DNA of 64,000 bases from Channallabes apus. Taxonomy: Eukaryota; Chordata; Actinopteri; Siluriformes; Clariidae. Positions within the stretch are counted from its first letter, which is position 1. The number at the start of each line of letters is the position of its first letter. Location: positions 1 to 64,000 of the forward strand of contig CM060121.1 of assembly GCA_030522415.1 (NCBI GenBank). Reading direction: 5' to 3'. The position numbers and the translations under genes are program-made. Under the pieces are notes generated by a model. It did no database searches and was not told the DNA's origin. It saw nothing but the letters and a program-made list of their open reading frames with translations. Below, in pieces: positions 21,576 to 32,900 of this stretch.

Positions 21576-23665
21576 CCCCCACCCATAAAAGTCAAAATCT
21601 TTATTTTGACAAAAAGACATATAAAGAAATACATAAAATCTATGTCTGTCACCAAGATTGAGGCTGCACCAACACAGATGGAAACAATTAGACAGGTTAA
21701 GATAGCTATAAAAAATTTAGCCAATGTTACATTAGCCCCCTGCGCCGCCACCAATTGCGAACGGCCCATCTGTAATGGTGCAACAGTTTCATCAGACAAG
21801 ACTGGTTCAACATGACATTTTGCTCTGACAGGTGTATTTTGCAGAAAAGATTCAGATAAATCGATAACATCATCAAACTTTCGTGCTTGTGCACGTGTAA
21901 CTGCACATGATGGGAATACTGTGGGACAATTGGAAACACCATCATTGTTAACATCAGCTACTGGTTTTTCTGTCACAATAGGACGAGGGAAAACAACACC
22001 ACCCGCCAGATCATTTCCCAGGATTACCTGAACTCCTTCAACAGGGAGTTCGGTACAAATACCAACACGTACTTTCCCCTTCACTATTTCTGTCTCAAGA
22101 TAAATGTCATGAAGTGGGACTGTGATACAGCCTGCTCCTATGCCACGTAAAATCACATCGGTGCCTGTGTAGGTTTTTTGAGACAGTGAAAGTGTACCAG
22201 CTAACATCAGAGTCTGTGCTGCACCTGTATCTCGCAGAATGGACACTGGTCTGCGAACACCTTCAGGGCTATCTGCCACCGACCCTTGTAACATGAATGG
22301 CTTATATACTTCCACCATTTGTTCAGGTAAGACGTGTTTTAATTGCCTTTCAACAAACCCCACAGATTTTGGCTTTACAGCTGTATTTTTCTTCTTCCAG
22401 GCATCACAGTCTGAAATGAGATGATCAGCACTCAAACAGTAGAAACACACTCTACCTCCCCCTGAGCGATACTGAGAAGTTCTAAACGTGCTCCCTCTTG
22501 CAGGTTTCACACTGCTTGCTGAAGGTTTCACCTGCCCTTCAACCCCACGGACAGCGAATTTATCCGTTCTCACAGTAGGAGAAAATACAGTACGGTGCGT
22601 CAACTCAAATTCATCAGCCAATACCGCGGCTGCTGACAATGACGTGACTTTTTGCTCATTCAAGTGCAATACAACATTTTCATTGACACAATCTTTAAAG
22701 TCCTCCAATAGAATTAACTCTTTAAGAGCTTCAAAAGTGGTAGCTTTAGTTGCGGCACACCACTTTTCAAACAGTGTTTGCTTTTCACGGGCAAACTCCA
22801 CAAATGTTTGTCTGTCTGTCTTTTTATGGGACCTAAATTTTTGTCTATAAGCCTCTGGCACTAATTCATACGCACGTAGAACAGTTTGTTTGACCGTGTC
22901 GTAATCCAGGCTTTGTTCAACAGGCAACGCAGAGCACACATCCTGCGCTTTACCAGTCAATTTACACTGTAACAAGAGAGCCCACATTGCTCTCGGCCAC
23001 TGTAACGTAGCTGCCACACGTTCAAAAGCTATGAAATAGCTATCCACCTCGGTCTCTCTAAAAGGAGGTACTAAAACAATATGCTTGCTTACATCGAAAT
23101 GGGTTGGGGAGGTAGTCACTGGGGCAGAAACTGGAGAAGAAGAGCCCGGCGCAGCCGTTGCAGGTAGCTGTGCGAAAGATGGAAAAGCAGGTGAACTCTC
23201 CGGCGCGACCTCAGCCCGGTGTAGCCGGCTGAAATCTCGCCGAAAATGCTCCCTCTCCATCTCAAGCTCCAGCTCTCGCAACCGTAACCTTTGAGCTTCT
23301 GTTTCCTCACGTTTAATTTCCAGCTCCACCTCCCTCGTTTTTAGAACCAAAAGTTGTTCCGATTCCCCAATTGGTGGTGTGGTTACCTTATGCTTGGGGG
23401 GCGTGGAAGGTGACTGCGGCGCAGGTACTGGCCTACCGTCGACCTCCGTCGGCGTTGAAGCGTCCCTGTCCTCAGCACACTCTCCAGGCAAAATCTGCTG
23501 TTCAATTAATTTGTCAAGCAATATTCTTTTAACTTCTCTTTTAAGACCTTTTCTTGGCACGTCAACTTCAAAAAATTCAGCAATGCTGAACAAATCGTCC
23601 TTACGACACTGGTCAAACTGCTCTCGGCTAGGAGCCAGTGTAAAGGCAATTAAGTCAAATGCCAT
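21533..23665 (-). CDS. Gag-protease polyprotein of LTR retrotransposon
   Basis: I place the start at the ATG at 23665-23663 (MAFDLIAF), which gives 710 residues. The frame is open further upstream through the primer site into the LTR, but that part looks non-coding. Residues about 5-60 form a small helical N-terminal region. About 104-150 is a strong charged coiled coil (ELEIKRE...LELEMERE). About 190-360 is a capsid-like (SCAN/gag) helical domain. Residues 407-420 are a CCHC zinc knuckle (C407, C410, H415, C420) for RNA binding. The protease active-site motif DTG is at 479-481, in LRDTGAAQT. About 645-690 is strongly hydrophobic and ends in LTR-derived sequence, odd for this family. There are no stops or frameshifts. 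The pol enzymes that normally follow are missing. Confidence 0.88.
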   Translation of the reverse strand: MAFDLIAFTLAPSREQFDQCRKDDLFSIAEFFEVDVPRKGLKREVKRILLDKLIEQQILPGECAEDRDASTPTEVDGRPVPAPQSPSTPPKHKVTTPPIGESEQLLVLKTREVELEIKREETEAQRLRLRELELEMEREHFRRDFSRLHRAEVAPESSPAFPSFAQLPATAAPGSSSPVSAPVTTSPTHFDVSKHIVLVPPFRETEVDSYFIAFERVAATLQWPRAMWALLLQCKLTGKAQDVCSALPVEQSLDYDTVKQTVLRAYELVPEAYRQKFRSHKKTDRQTFVEFAREKQTLFEKWCAATKATTFEALKELILLEDFKDCVNENVVLHLNEQKVTSLSAAAVLADEFELTHRTVFSPTVRTDKFAVRGVEGQVKPSASSVKPARGSTFRTSQYRSGGGRVCFYCLSADHLISDCDAWKKKNTAVKPKSVGFVERQLKHVLPEQMVEVYKPFMLQGSVADSPEGVRRPVSILRDTGAAQTLMLAGTLSLSQKTYTGTDVILRGIGAGCITVPLHDIYLETEIVKGKVRVGICTELPVEGVQVILGNDLAGGVVFPRPIVTEKPVADVNNDGVSNCPTVFPSCAVTRAQARKFDDVIDLSESFLQNTPVRAKCHVEPVLSDETVAPLQMGRSQLVAAQGANVTLAKFFIAILTCLIVSICVGAASILVTDIDFMYFFICLFVKIKILTFMGGGVTCRGVVHVCVCV
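21576..21590 (-). other. Polypurine tract
   Basis: On the - strand, ATGGGTGGGG lies directly before the 3' LTR. This is the usual place for plus-strand DNA priming in LTR elements. Confidence 0.7.
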
Positions 23666-23734
23666 GTTTCTACCACTACTGTCCAACTCAAGAAGACAGC
23701 CAAACAACCAAAAAGGGCGAATATCTTCCACAAA

Positions 23735-23821
23735 AGACAAGCCACCACTTGTTAGCCAGTAACTGGCAATGGACAAGTCCCAACTTTTTAACCGGGGACT
23801 TGCAAAGGACGAGCCCCCACT
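23735..23821 (-). repeat. 36-bp tandem repeats containing the primer site
   Basis: Reading the - strand from 23821, two complete 36-nt units and part of a third start AGTGGGGGCTCGTCC, AGTTGGGACTTGTCC and AGTGGTGGCTTGTCT. The first contains the primer-binding site. The others are mutated versions of it. The repeat keeps frame, giving 12-residue repeats if read through. Confidence 0.8.
23807..23819 (-). other. Primer-binding site, tRNA-Pro type
   Basis: TGGGGGCTCGTCC on the - strand, two bases inside the 5' LTR, matches the 3' end complement of tRNA-Pro over 13 bases. This is the primer used by many gypsy-like and retroviral elements. Confidence 0.85.
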
Positions 23822-24749
23822 TGTTACGACCCCCGGTCTAGGGTCAAGGGACGCAACAAAGAAAATAATAAAGTGATTATAAATAAATATTCTTGCAACC
23901 AAGATTTTGTGCGTGGTTTTTATTTTAACACACACGCACATACACATACAGGAAGCTCTGGGCTTCAGGATTGGGCCAAGGCCAAAACAATAAACAAAAC
24001 CCCCCCTCTATCTCCTCCCTCAAGCTAGCTAAACTACCAAAAAGCAAACTGAAATCAAAATACAAAAACTAAACTAACTACCTAACTACTTACAAAAACA
24101 GGAGAAAACAGGGGACAACAAAAATGGCACCCAACCCCTACTGCTTCCTTGCAATTATGTACAAACAAAAAAAGAACAAAATATATATACACAATATTTA
24201 CAACAAAGAAAACTATATACAAAAGCGGGAGGAACACTTCCATCCACGCTAACACAAACAAACAAAAGAAAACCCAAAAACAACAAAAGGGAAGGAGAGA
24301 GGCAAGGCGCGACACACAGGCTCTCTCTCCAACCAAACAAACAAAAACACACACACGCTCAAAACAAATACAAAATAAACAAATACTCAGTCACACAGTC
24401 ACACACCAACACTTCAACATACAATCAATCACTCAATTAATCACACAGTCCAACAACCACACAATCACAATCCAACAATTCACCAATCAACAAAGGAGCA
24501 CGGAAGTCACACACAAGGCATAAGTCGCGCACTTCCTGCTTCCACTCGGGAGCTTAAGAAGCCACGCAGATCCACCGTCCGCCAATCGCGGCGCACGTCA
24601 CGGCACGTTCCATCGGGGCGGGGCTTCCTGCGAAAAGGAGAGCGGGAGAGAGAAAGGGGGGAGAGATCGCGCACGCGCCGCCGTCGCGCATGCGCACATA
24701 CCCGCGCTACACACACACACATACGTGCACTACTCCTCTGCACGTAACA
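23822..24749 (-). repeat. 5' LTR of the gag-protease element
   Basis: Matches 20647-21575 except for one base fewer in a C run at about 24000. It contains the promoter-side sequence of the element on the - strand. Confidence 0.93.
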
Positions 24750-24753
24750 CACA

Positions 24754-25380
24754 CTTTAATTGAGACAAGATAGATCTGTTATAACTTCAGACAATGGAAT
24801 TGGGAATACATTTCTTATACTTAAACTGAAATATTATTAAATTTAAAGTGTGACCTGCTTTATGAGTGGGTCCTACTACACATTGATTTACTCCTATTGA
24901 GTCCAGTATGGACATAAATTCTGTTCTCAGAGGGTCTTCTGTATTCTCAAAATTAATATTAAAATCTACAGAAACGACTAGATTAGAGAGAAAATCTGCA
25001 AATTCACTAAGAAATTCAGAATACGGCCCTGGAGGTCTGTAAATTTTAATTAGTGGAATAGACTGAGCTGACTTAATATACTTAAATACACTTATGTTAC
25101 TATAGAGAATTTAAAACGCATTAAATTTGTGTCCATGTACGATAGACAGATTATCATTGTAAATAACTGCGACGCCTCCTCCTCTACCAGTTAACCAAGG
25201 CTGGTGTATGTAGCTGTATCCAGGAGGACTAGCTTCATTTAAAGCTACAAACCTGTTTAATACAGGTTTCAGTTAAACAGAGTAACTCCTGATCTGTGAT
25301 AATTTCATTAACAATAACTGCTTTAGATGAGAGAGATCTAATATTTAACAGCCACAGTATACATACCAACGTTCAGCCTC
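24754..25380 (-). mobile_element. Antisense LINE endonuclease fragment
   Basis: The - strand translation shows LNIRSLSSKAVIVNEIIT at the start and GRGGGVAVIYND, IYRPPGPYSEFLSEF and DSIGVNQCVVGPTHKAGHT further on. These are hallmarks of the APE-type endonuclease of teleost L2/Rex1-like LINEs. Several stops and frameshifts show it is dead. It resumes at 20642 beyond the inserted LTR element. Confidence 0.8.
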
Positions 25381-25539
25381 CTGACACAAAATTAACTGTG
25401 AATGCACCCCCCTATTGGAGGTGCAAGCTTTGTTTTTATTCCTATATTCCTCCTCTAACCCTAACTTTTCAGAATAAAAAAAATATTATGGAAATGTACT
25501 GTATATGAAATGTGTAAAAAATATCTGTGTATAAAAATA

Positions 25540-25765
25540 AAAAGATTGGCCCTGATGAACAAGCCGTGGGCAACAGTGGCAAGAAAAAAACTCCCTAAGA
25601 TGGCAATAGGAAGAAACCTTGAGAGAAACCAGACCCAACAGCAAATTATTTGGGTAATATCAGAAGAGTTTACAGGAGGGCAACAGGTGGGCAGGTGGCA
25701 AGCGGGCAGGCGAACGTTAGCCAGGCAGGCATAGACAGACAGACAGGTCGGTCTGTGGAGCATGG
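25540..25765 (-). mobile_element. Antisense LINE 3'-tail-like repeat
   Basis: On the - strand it carries CTCAAGGTTTCTTCCTATTG, then GGGAGTTTTTTTCTTGCCAC and CGGCTTGTTCATCAGGG. The same dispersed block occurs on the + strand at about 44230-44465 and 50250-50460. These look like 3' regions of one LINE family. Confidence 0.65.
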
Positions 25766-26353
25766 AGTCTTACCATAAAAATATCTGATTTTTTTTCGCA
25801 AAATTAACAGTTAATACCAGCAAAAATAAATTTGTTTCAATCTCAGTCTATATGTACATGATACCAGCAGTAGACACACATTTTACTAAATGAACCAAAG
25901 AGTTTATATCATTGTAAGGTACAGCAACATCCTGATTTCCTCATTCTGTTTTGTTTACAGCTTATATATAAAGCTTACTACATTTAATATATTTAGCTGC
26001 ATATATACTGTTTTTTCCAGTATGAGGAAATAGTATATAAACTGTACCTTGCATTGAAATAAACTTATTGGTACATTTAGTAAATTGTGTATCTACTGCT
26101 GTTGTCATGTACATCCAGTATAAACTGAGATTTAAACTATATAAACAGAGAGAAAGAGAGAACAGAATTGTTGTGTTGAATGAGAATGACATGACTCGAA
26201 AGATTTATATCCATAGAAACAGATGGAGCTAAAAGAAAGGGAAAAACTTTAAAAAGAGGAGGTACAGAGATGTTGCTACAGAACTGTGAATAGGAAGACG
26301 AAAGGCACAAAAACAAGAGGACGTGAGGAGAAAGAGTAAAGCATACAGACAAA
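25766..26353. other. AT-rich intergenic sequence, nothing recognised
   Basis: No coding or RNA signal. An imperfect duplication is visible: CAGTATGAGGAAATAGTATA near 26020 is related in reverse orientation to sequence near 25935. This could be a small inverted-repeat element. Confidence 0.4.
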
Positions 26354-26826
26354 ATGAGTGAGGTAAGAGTTTTAATATTAATTACTGAAGGGAAGGAAGA
26401 GTGTAACACCCTATTATTATATTATTACAATGAGTATGCAACGAATTCTAATTACTTTTGTGTTGTAATAATAACAATAATACAGATGCTCAGACACACA
26501 CACCTCCTTCTACTTTCCCTCCTGATGACAATAAATCTCCACATCACCTCGGTGAGTAACCATGGCAGCAAAAAAAAACATTTATGAGAATTATTATTAA
26601 TTTAAACTTATTTCAGGCAAATAATTATTTAAGCCTTAAAGGTTAGTTAATATTTATTTTACAGGTAAGAAACAAAGTTCTCTTGTTCCTCTCTCTCTTC
26701 CTCCCTTCTCTCTCTCTCTTTCTCTCTCTCTCTCCCTCACACACACACACACACACACATAAAAATCAGACAAGAGCTGCAGGTAAATCAGAACCTGCAG
26801 TCCACATGTGAGAAAGAATTCAAAGG

Positions 26827-26899
<73 letters not shown>

Positions 26900-26971
26900 C
26901 AGGGAGAGCTCTACGCAAACAGAAGCAGATGGACAGTGAGTTGAAGCCATATGTGGGTCAAGTGGATGCAG
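26354..26971 (+). CDS. SPARC-like gene, 5' exons (signal peptide)
   Basis: Proposed exons are 26354-26362 (ATG AGT GAG, donor GTAAGA), 26486-26551 and 26899-26971. The second encodes a classic signal peptide ([20 protein letters not shown]). It has an acceptor TACAG and donor GTGAGT, and it keeps frame with the small first exon, so translation may start at either ATG. The third, after a (TG)n acceptor, encodes a basic segment ([18 protein letters not shown]) and ends in phase 1. That is the phase needed by the follistatin-domain exon at 46735. The joining is inferred from phase and signal peptide only; no transcript supports it. The intron to the next exon is about 19.8 kb and full of transposons. 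Confidence 0.6.
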
Positions 26972-29900
26972 GTAAGATCAAATTTTAATCCATTAAAATC
27001 TAAGGTGCTTTTAAAACCATTCTAAAACTTTTTTTTTCATATTTTTTGTTCAGTGTGTAATAGACCAAATAAAAAACTTATGGTCACTTACTGACTGATG
27101 TCTCATGTGGACACTTAAGGAAGCAAAGGAAATCAACATGGTGACGTGAGACCTTTACTTGATCAAACATATTTTCCATATGATGGCAACATTACCCAGA
27201 TGAAAGCAGACTCTAATTAATGCACTTGTAAGGTTGGGACCATAAAGAAGCTCATTGTTGAGAGCTGTCCCTAGTAAGATGCAAAGATGTAAAATACAAC
27301 ATGCAAGCCCCTATTTCTTGGGTGATGCAATCCATGTTGTGGTACAGTACCACATTTTTTCCATGTTCCTTATATGGGTGGTCTTGGGGTACTTGAAAAT
27401 ACCATTTACATGAATGCCTTATACTCCTTATGAATCATTTCCAACAATGTCTATTGCTTTTCCAGGCATTGTAGAGTCATTCTTCATGAGTTGGAAAGGG
27501 AGCTGATAATTTTCATTAATTATCTCAGAAGAGCCTTTGATTAACTGCATGAATCTAGGGTCCTCCACAAACATTTCCTCCCTAAGAAATTGTAGTTGCA
27601 CTGGTAAATCAAAAAAAATTTTTCAAACTTTTGTAAATCTCTATTCGCCACCAAATCGAGTGTCTTTACAGCAAAGTGGCTGTAGCGACTATTTTTATTG
27701 TTTAAATCAATGGTGATGGAAAAACGCTGTGCAAGGTTCGGATTGAACACATACTCCATGATACGTAGAAAAGAAAATAATTTATTGAGGCCATTTGAGG
27801 AAAAGTGTGAATAAAAACTGGCTGTAAATTAGGCAATGGTATCAAACTTAACGAAAATATTATGTGTGGTTCCAAACGTAAAACAGTGTGAGAAAACCGT
27901 GCATCATTTTCCACTACGCCCCCCTCTAAACTCCATGACTATATAACCTTTAACCTGATGATGTCACAGCATCACAAATACAACACAAATTAAATGCAAA
28001 ATAAAATTAAAATAAACTTCCAATTATCAAACCCAAAATATCAAAATGGCCCTTATCCTGTCGTGTTCAATGTATCTGGGTATATTTACAGTGAATCTCA
28101 ATAAAATAGAATCTGATGAAAAAGTTCATTCATCATAGTTTTTAATTAAATATGTTCACTCCCTGTAAGAGCCATATCACATTTGTTATCTAAGATGGAT
28201 CTGCAGAATTTGTTGTTGTTTATTTTATTTTATCTGTTTATCTCATTTTATTCTATCTTATTCTGTTCATTAGTTAAGCATTAAGCATTAAGTAAATTAC
28301 ATAAGCCATAAGCTTTAAATTTGTTAGTTAAGCATCCATTTTAACAATCGTAAGTTGGTCTGTGATGTCATTCCATTATTACATGTATTTGTATGACTAT
28401 CGTATGATAGAAAATTCAGTTTGGATACGGAAGCTTTGGAGAACATAAGCTTTTGAACGTAATCTAAGAATGTCATTTAAGATACAGCAACTACACTAGG
28501 TTATTGTAACCGTGAGCTGAACGCAATCAGATAGATATAACAAATATGTTGTTATAAGGTAACATTGAACCATTCGATACAGCAACAGGTGTTGTAACCA
28601 CAGTGGATTTACTCAAGACGACTGTATGAAGTGTTGAATCTTTGATGCTGAAAATAGAATACCAAGACAAAGAAATCATCGGACTTCCATTCTTGTGAGT
28701 AAATGATTAAACCAAATCTACGCGTCAAAACTAGTGAAATAACATGACCGCATCTACACTCCCATATATTCTAGAATCATTACATGCCTTTTTTTTTGTT
28801 TTCAACATGGATAATCACTTGCGGAGGGAGTCGTTGATAATCTTCTGGACAAGTGTCAAGTCAGCATTCGTCCCCATGTGTCCACTGAACTAGACAGGGA
28901 GATGCACTGCATTTATAGTGTATGACTTTGTATGTAATTAGTCTAGAATCATTTTAAATGCAATTACAAAAGAAAAGAAGTATAAAAAGCTACACAGTGT
29001 CAAGATTAAGCCGGTATGATTTAAGAGTGCAGTATTAATCATTATGGTCAAGTCTTTGCATCTTTATTCAAACCAGTCCAATGCTCAGTCTTTACAAACT
29101 CTTACAAATCACAAAAATCACAACATTACTCACTTTTACAATCAGAGGCACAGGAATACTAAGTACTGAAGGAGACCCATGCTAGAAGGGAGAACCTGTG
29201 AAATTATTCTGTAACACCACACAGTCCAACACTTTTTTCTCTCATAATTAATAAAAATTTAATAATTTTGTCACCTAGCCAATAAACTCAGTATGGCACC
29301 TAGGGTTAGGGTAATAATTTTCATCACACTATACACTGTATTTAACAGTGTAAACACAATTTTCTTAACCTTCCTCTTTTGTTAGCTTTCTGTTACTATC
29401 TGTTATTGGACAGTTTTACCCGTGTCTTTAATCAGCCATATTACCCTCAAAACAATTATAAATTTTTTTTCTACCTCTTGGTGTAAGGGCCTTGGTGTAA
29501 GGGCCTGCCCCTGCCCCTAATCCCATGATTGTTTTTTGTTTGTGTAGTTTTGTTGGTAGACTCAGTTTCACAGAAGACACCTCGGTCAGGTGATGACGAA
29601 GCTCACCTGAGGCAAGGTAGCTCAGGTAGAGATGTTATAAAAAGTTGTTAGTTCTGGGAAACTGGGTCGAGCATTAATGATGTCTAGTGGGCATTATTCT
29701 CTCTTGTTTGGTTTGGTTTTGTTTTAGTTTAGTTTTGTTCTACGATGGGCTCTGTAAGGTTATGTTATCTATGTTATCTAGTTAAGTGTATTTTTGAGTT
29801 TGCTCTTTATTCTGTGTAGGTCCTGTTTAAGTATTCTCTAGTGTCTCCCCTGTCTCCAGTGTCTCTCTTATCTCTAATGTTTTCCTTGTCTTTAGTGTCT

Positions 29901-32900
29901 TCCCTAGGTTTAAGCGTCTCCCCTGTTCTTAGTAAAGTCTCCCAGCCTGTGTAAGTTCGAAGCCTGTGTAAACCCATAGCCGGTGTAAGCTCTTAGCCCA
30001 TCTGGGTAAGCTCTGAGTGTGTGTGTTTCGCTCATAGGAGTGCGTGTGTGTGGTATGCTGCTCATAGGAGTGCGAGTGTGTGGTATGCCGCTCGTAGGAG
30101 CGCGAGTGTGTGGTATGCCGCTCGTAGGAGCGCGAGTGTGTGGTATGCCGCTCGTAGGAGCGCGAGTGTGTGGTATGCCACTCGTAGGAGCGCGAGTGTG
30201 TGGTATGCCGCTCGTAGGAGCGCGAGTGGGTGAATGTCGCTCGTAGGAGCGTGTGTGTGGTTTGTGTAAGGAGATTTTGGGTATTGCATCTAAAAGAGCA
30301 GGGGTCTCATGTACAAAGATTTGCGTTGAATTCATACTAAAACATTGCGTACGGACAAATCTGTAAATGTGCGTACACAGTAAAAAAATCTGATGTATGA
30401 AACACTCCCACGCATATTCTCTTTGTACATCCGAATTAACGTGAAATTGAGCGCACGTGCATGAGCACAAAATCCTCCCTGCCTCCTCCCCCGTACAAAT
30501 ATACTAATGACTCCACTTTGGCAAAACCAAATGAAAAAGCAATGGCAAAAGCAAGCAAGAAGAGAAACTTCACAGAATGTGAATTGGAGGTGCTCCTATC
30601 GGAGGTAGACCGGAGAAAAACTGTGTTATTTGCAAGTTTGTCCTCCGGAATTATTAATAAAAAAAAATAACTCAGCTGGAATAATATCTTTAAATACATC
30701 ACTCACCAAGAAGCCACCCATCGCGCACCCTGCCACCTTGGAGCCTCATCCCAACCATGCTGTTTGTGAGGATGAATGAATCATGGGTTGACCCAGGCCA
30801 CCTTGCCACAATATTTGTTAGGCGCATTTGAGCATCACATATTGCAGTATTTGCACATTTATTGAATGGAAATGTTTCCGATTCATGTATGCAAATTCGT
30901 CTTCAGATGGCGCCTTTATAGCAATGTGCATGCAGTCGATCGCTCCGATTACATTAGGAAAACCGGTGATCGCTGCAAATTGCGCTTTAATGTTTGGCTG
31001 GTCAACTGCATGGTATGGAAATCTTATATACCTGCTAGACATGCAGGTGATCCCGTCCCATACAGCTGGCACTGCACAGCTCAAAGACAACTGGCTTAAC
31101 CCCGAGCGGTCTGCCAGTTCCCTTTGGAAAGAACCAGTTACCAGGAAACCAAGCGTTGTCAGCACCTGTAAGGGAACGGGTAATGCGAGGCTCCTCGCTG
31201 TCTCTCTTTCCAAATTTGGACCAAACTCAGCACAGAGCTCCAGGAGGATAGCTCTTGGAAATCTGAAACGGCTAATAAGCCCCAGTCATCATCCTGGGCC
31301 AGAAAATCACTGTGATCCCTAAAAATGCATTCCCTTCGGATTCGGCCATTGACAATGTCCTCTAATAAGGCCAACACTGCCATTGCCATAGACTAAGAGT
31401 TGTATACATTTGCAAATGCTATTATTTGTTCTAAATCACATAATTGGTAGAAAAATATGGTCAATTAACTCATTTGATCAATTATAAATTAATAGCAATG
31501 TTTTTCACATGTGTTGGTGCGATACTTTGTAGTGTGCAATTTAACATAATTGCCTCTAGGAGTCGCCAACGGAAATAAAACAAACACACACAAGAAATAC
31601 ACGTACACCAGATGTGAAGTCTCACGTTAATTTCACTGTTAGTAAATCTGACCATGAGCGTGAAAACTGGCGTAAGCAAAGTTTTTGTGTGTACGCAAAA
31701 TTGATACATGAGACCCCTGGTGTGTATCATGCTTAAAAAAGCTAGTGTGTCTATCTTGCTTAAAAGAGCTAGTGTGTCTATCTTGCTTAAAAGAGCTAGT
31801 GTGTGTATCTTGCTTAAAAGAGATAGTGTGTGTATCTTGCTTAAAAGAGCTAGTGTGTGTATCTTGCTTAAAAGAGATAGTGTGTCTATCTTGCTTAAAA
31901 GAGCTAGTGTGTGTATCTTGCTTAAAAGAGGTAGTGTGTGTGTCATGCTTAAAAGAGCTAGTGTGTGTGTCATGCTTAAAAGAGCGAGTGTGTGTATTCT
32001 GTTTAATAGAGCCCGTGTTTAGTGATTACGCTTCTTCGTGTATTTTTGTTTCTTGCTCATGTTTTGGTTCATTTTGTTATTAAAAGATCTTTTTTGGTTA
32101 ACTCAACACTCTGCGCCTATGCCTGCCCTTCTTACACCCACAGCAATAACAACAGCCTAGACAGCCTATAACACCCGAACGTGACACTTGGTTACTTTAT
32201 GCTTGGTTACTTTGGTTATATATTGTTAAATAATGTTTTTAATATTTTTGCTGTGACCTCATGAGCTTTTACTTTAACAGCATACCTCTTGTTTTCAATT
32301 TAAAAAAATTATTAAATGAACCTCAAGGGAATTATTAAAATAAATAAAAGGTTGTTACCTGACTATTACTGAGGGATATTAGAACACATTTGTTATATAT
32401 ATTTTTTATTATAATATTAATTACTATAGTAACATCTAGTGGTGTCAAAAGTATTCACATTCATTACTTGAGTAGAAGTATAGATACTAGGGGTTAAAAA
32501 GACTTCTTTAGAAGTTGAAGTATCAACTCAAGCTTTTTACTCAAGTAAAAGTGTAAAAGTACTGGTTTCAAACCTACTTAAAGTATAAAAGTAAAAGTAA
32601 TGTAAGGGGGGGGGGGGGAAGCATTAAGGATAAAAGCTTAGGCTGTGCCACGGGCCTGTATACTACTGTACACTAACACCTCATAAAAAAAAAGAAAAGA
32701 AAAATGTGTTGTTGTTTTTTTTAACAGCCATAGTGATTTGGGATACTGTATATGGCAATTGAAAAAGAATGCATTTTAGTACAAAGCAAATACAAACCGG
32801 ATTCCAAAAACGTTGGGACACTAAACAAATTGTGAATAAAAACTGAATGCAATGATGTGGAGATGGCAAATGTCAATATTTTATTCAGAATAGAACATAG

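Larger units (their letters stand above)
20647..24749 (-). mobile_element. Ty3/gypsy-type LTR retrotransposon, gag-protease only
   Basis: Two LTRs that match except for a one-base difference in a C run (20647-21575, 929 bp, and 23822-24749, 928 bp) flank 2,246 bp. Both begin TGTTACGACC and end CGTAACA. The 4-bp flanks are CACA on both sides (20643-20646 and 24750-24753), a plausible but low-complexity target duplication. On the - strand a tRNA-Pro-type primer site follows the 5' LTR and a GGGTGGGG polypurine tract precedes the 3' LTR. The single long frame encodes gag and an aspartic protease. No reverse transcriptase, RNase H or integrase is present. The near-identical LTRs imply recent insertion. 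Mobility would need enzymes from another copy. Confidence 0.93.
30299..31719 (-). mobile_element. PIF/Harbinger DNA transposon, degraded
   Basis: Terminal inverted repeats CAGGGGTCTCATGTA (left) and the reverse complement ending ATGAGACCCCTG (right), with CGTAC motifs just inside. It carries a transposase relic on the - strand and a second, Myb/SANT-like ORF on the + strand, the two-gene layout of this superfamily. It sits inside the minisatellite part of the solo LTR. A clean 3-bp target duplication cannot be assigned because the flanks are repetitive. Confidence 0.85.
29496..32186 (+). mobile_element. Solo LTR with 5-bp target duplication
   Basis: It starts TGTAAGGGCCTGCCCC and ends GAACGTGACA, flanked by CTTGG on both sides (29491-29495 and 32187-32191). 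Without the Harbinger insertion it is about 1.27 kb. It has a TTATTAAA box near 32078 and shares its end with the fragment at 19871-20333. It contains two minisatellites. No internal coding region or second LTR follows, so it is best read as a recombined solo LTR of a gypsy-like element. Confidence 0.75.

Noticed and set aside
30019..32083. Repeat proteins (for example SCLKEL or [10 protein letters not shown] repeats)
   Set aside because: They are translations of the 30-bp and 27-bp minisatellites in an LTR, open in several frames and on both strands.
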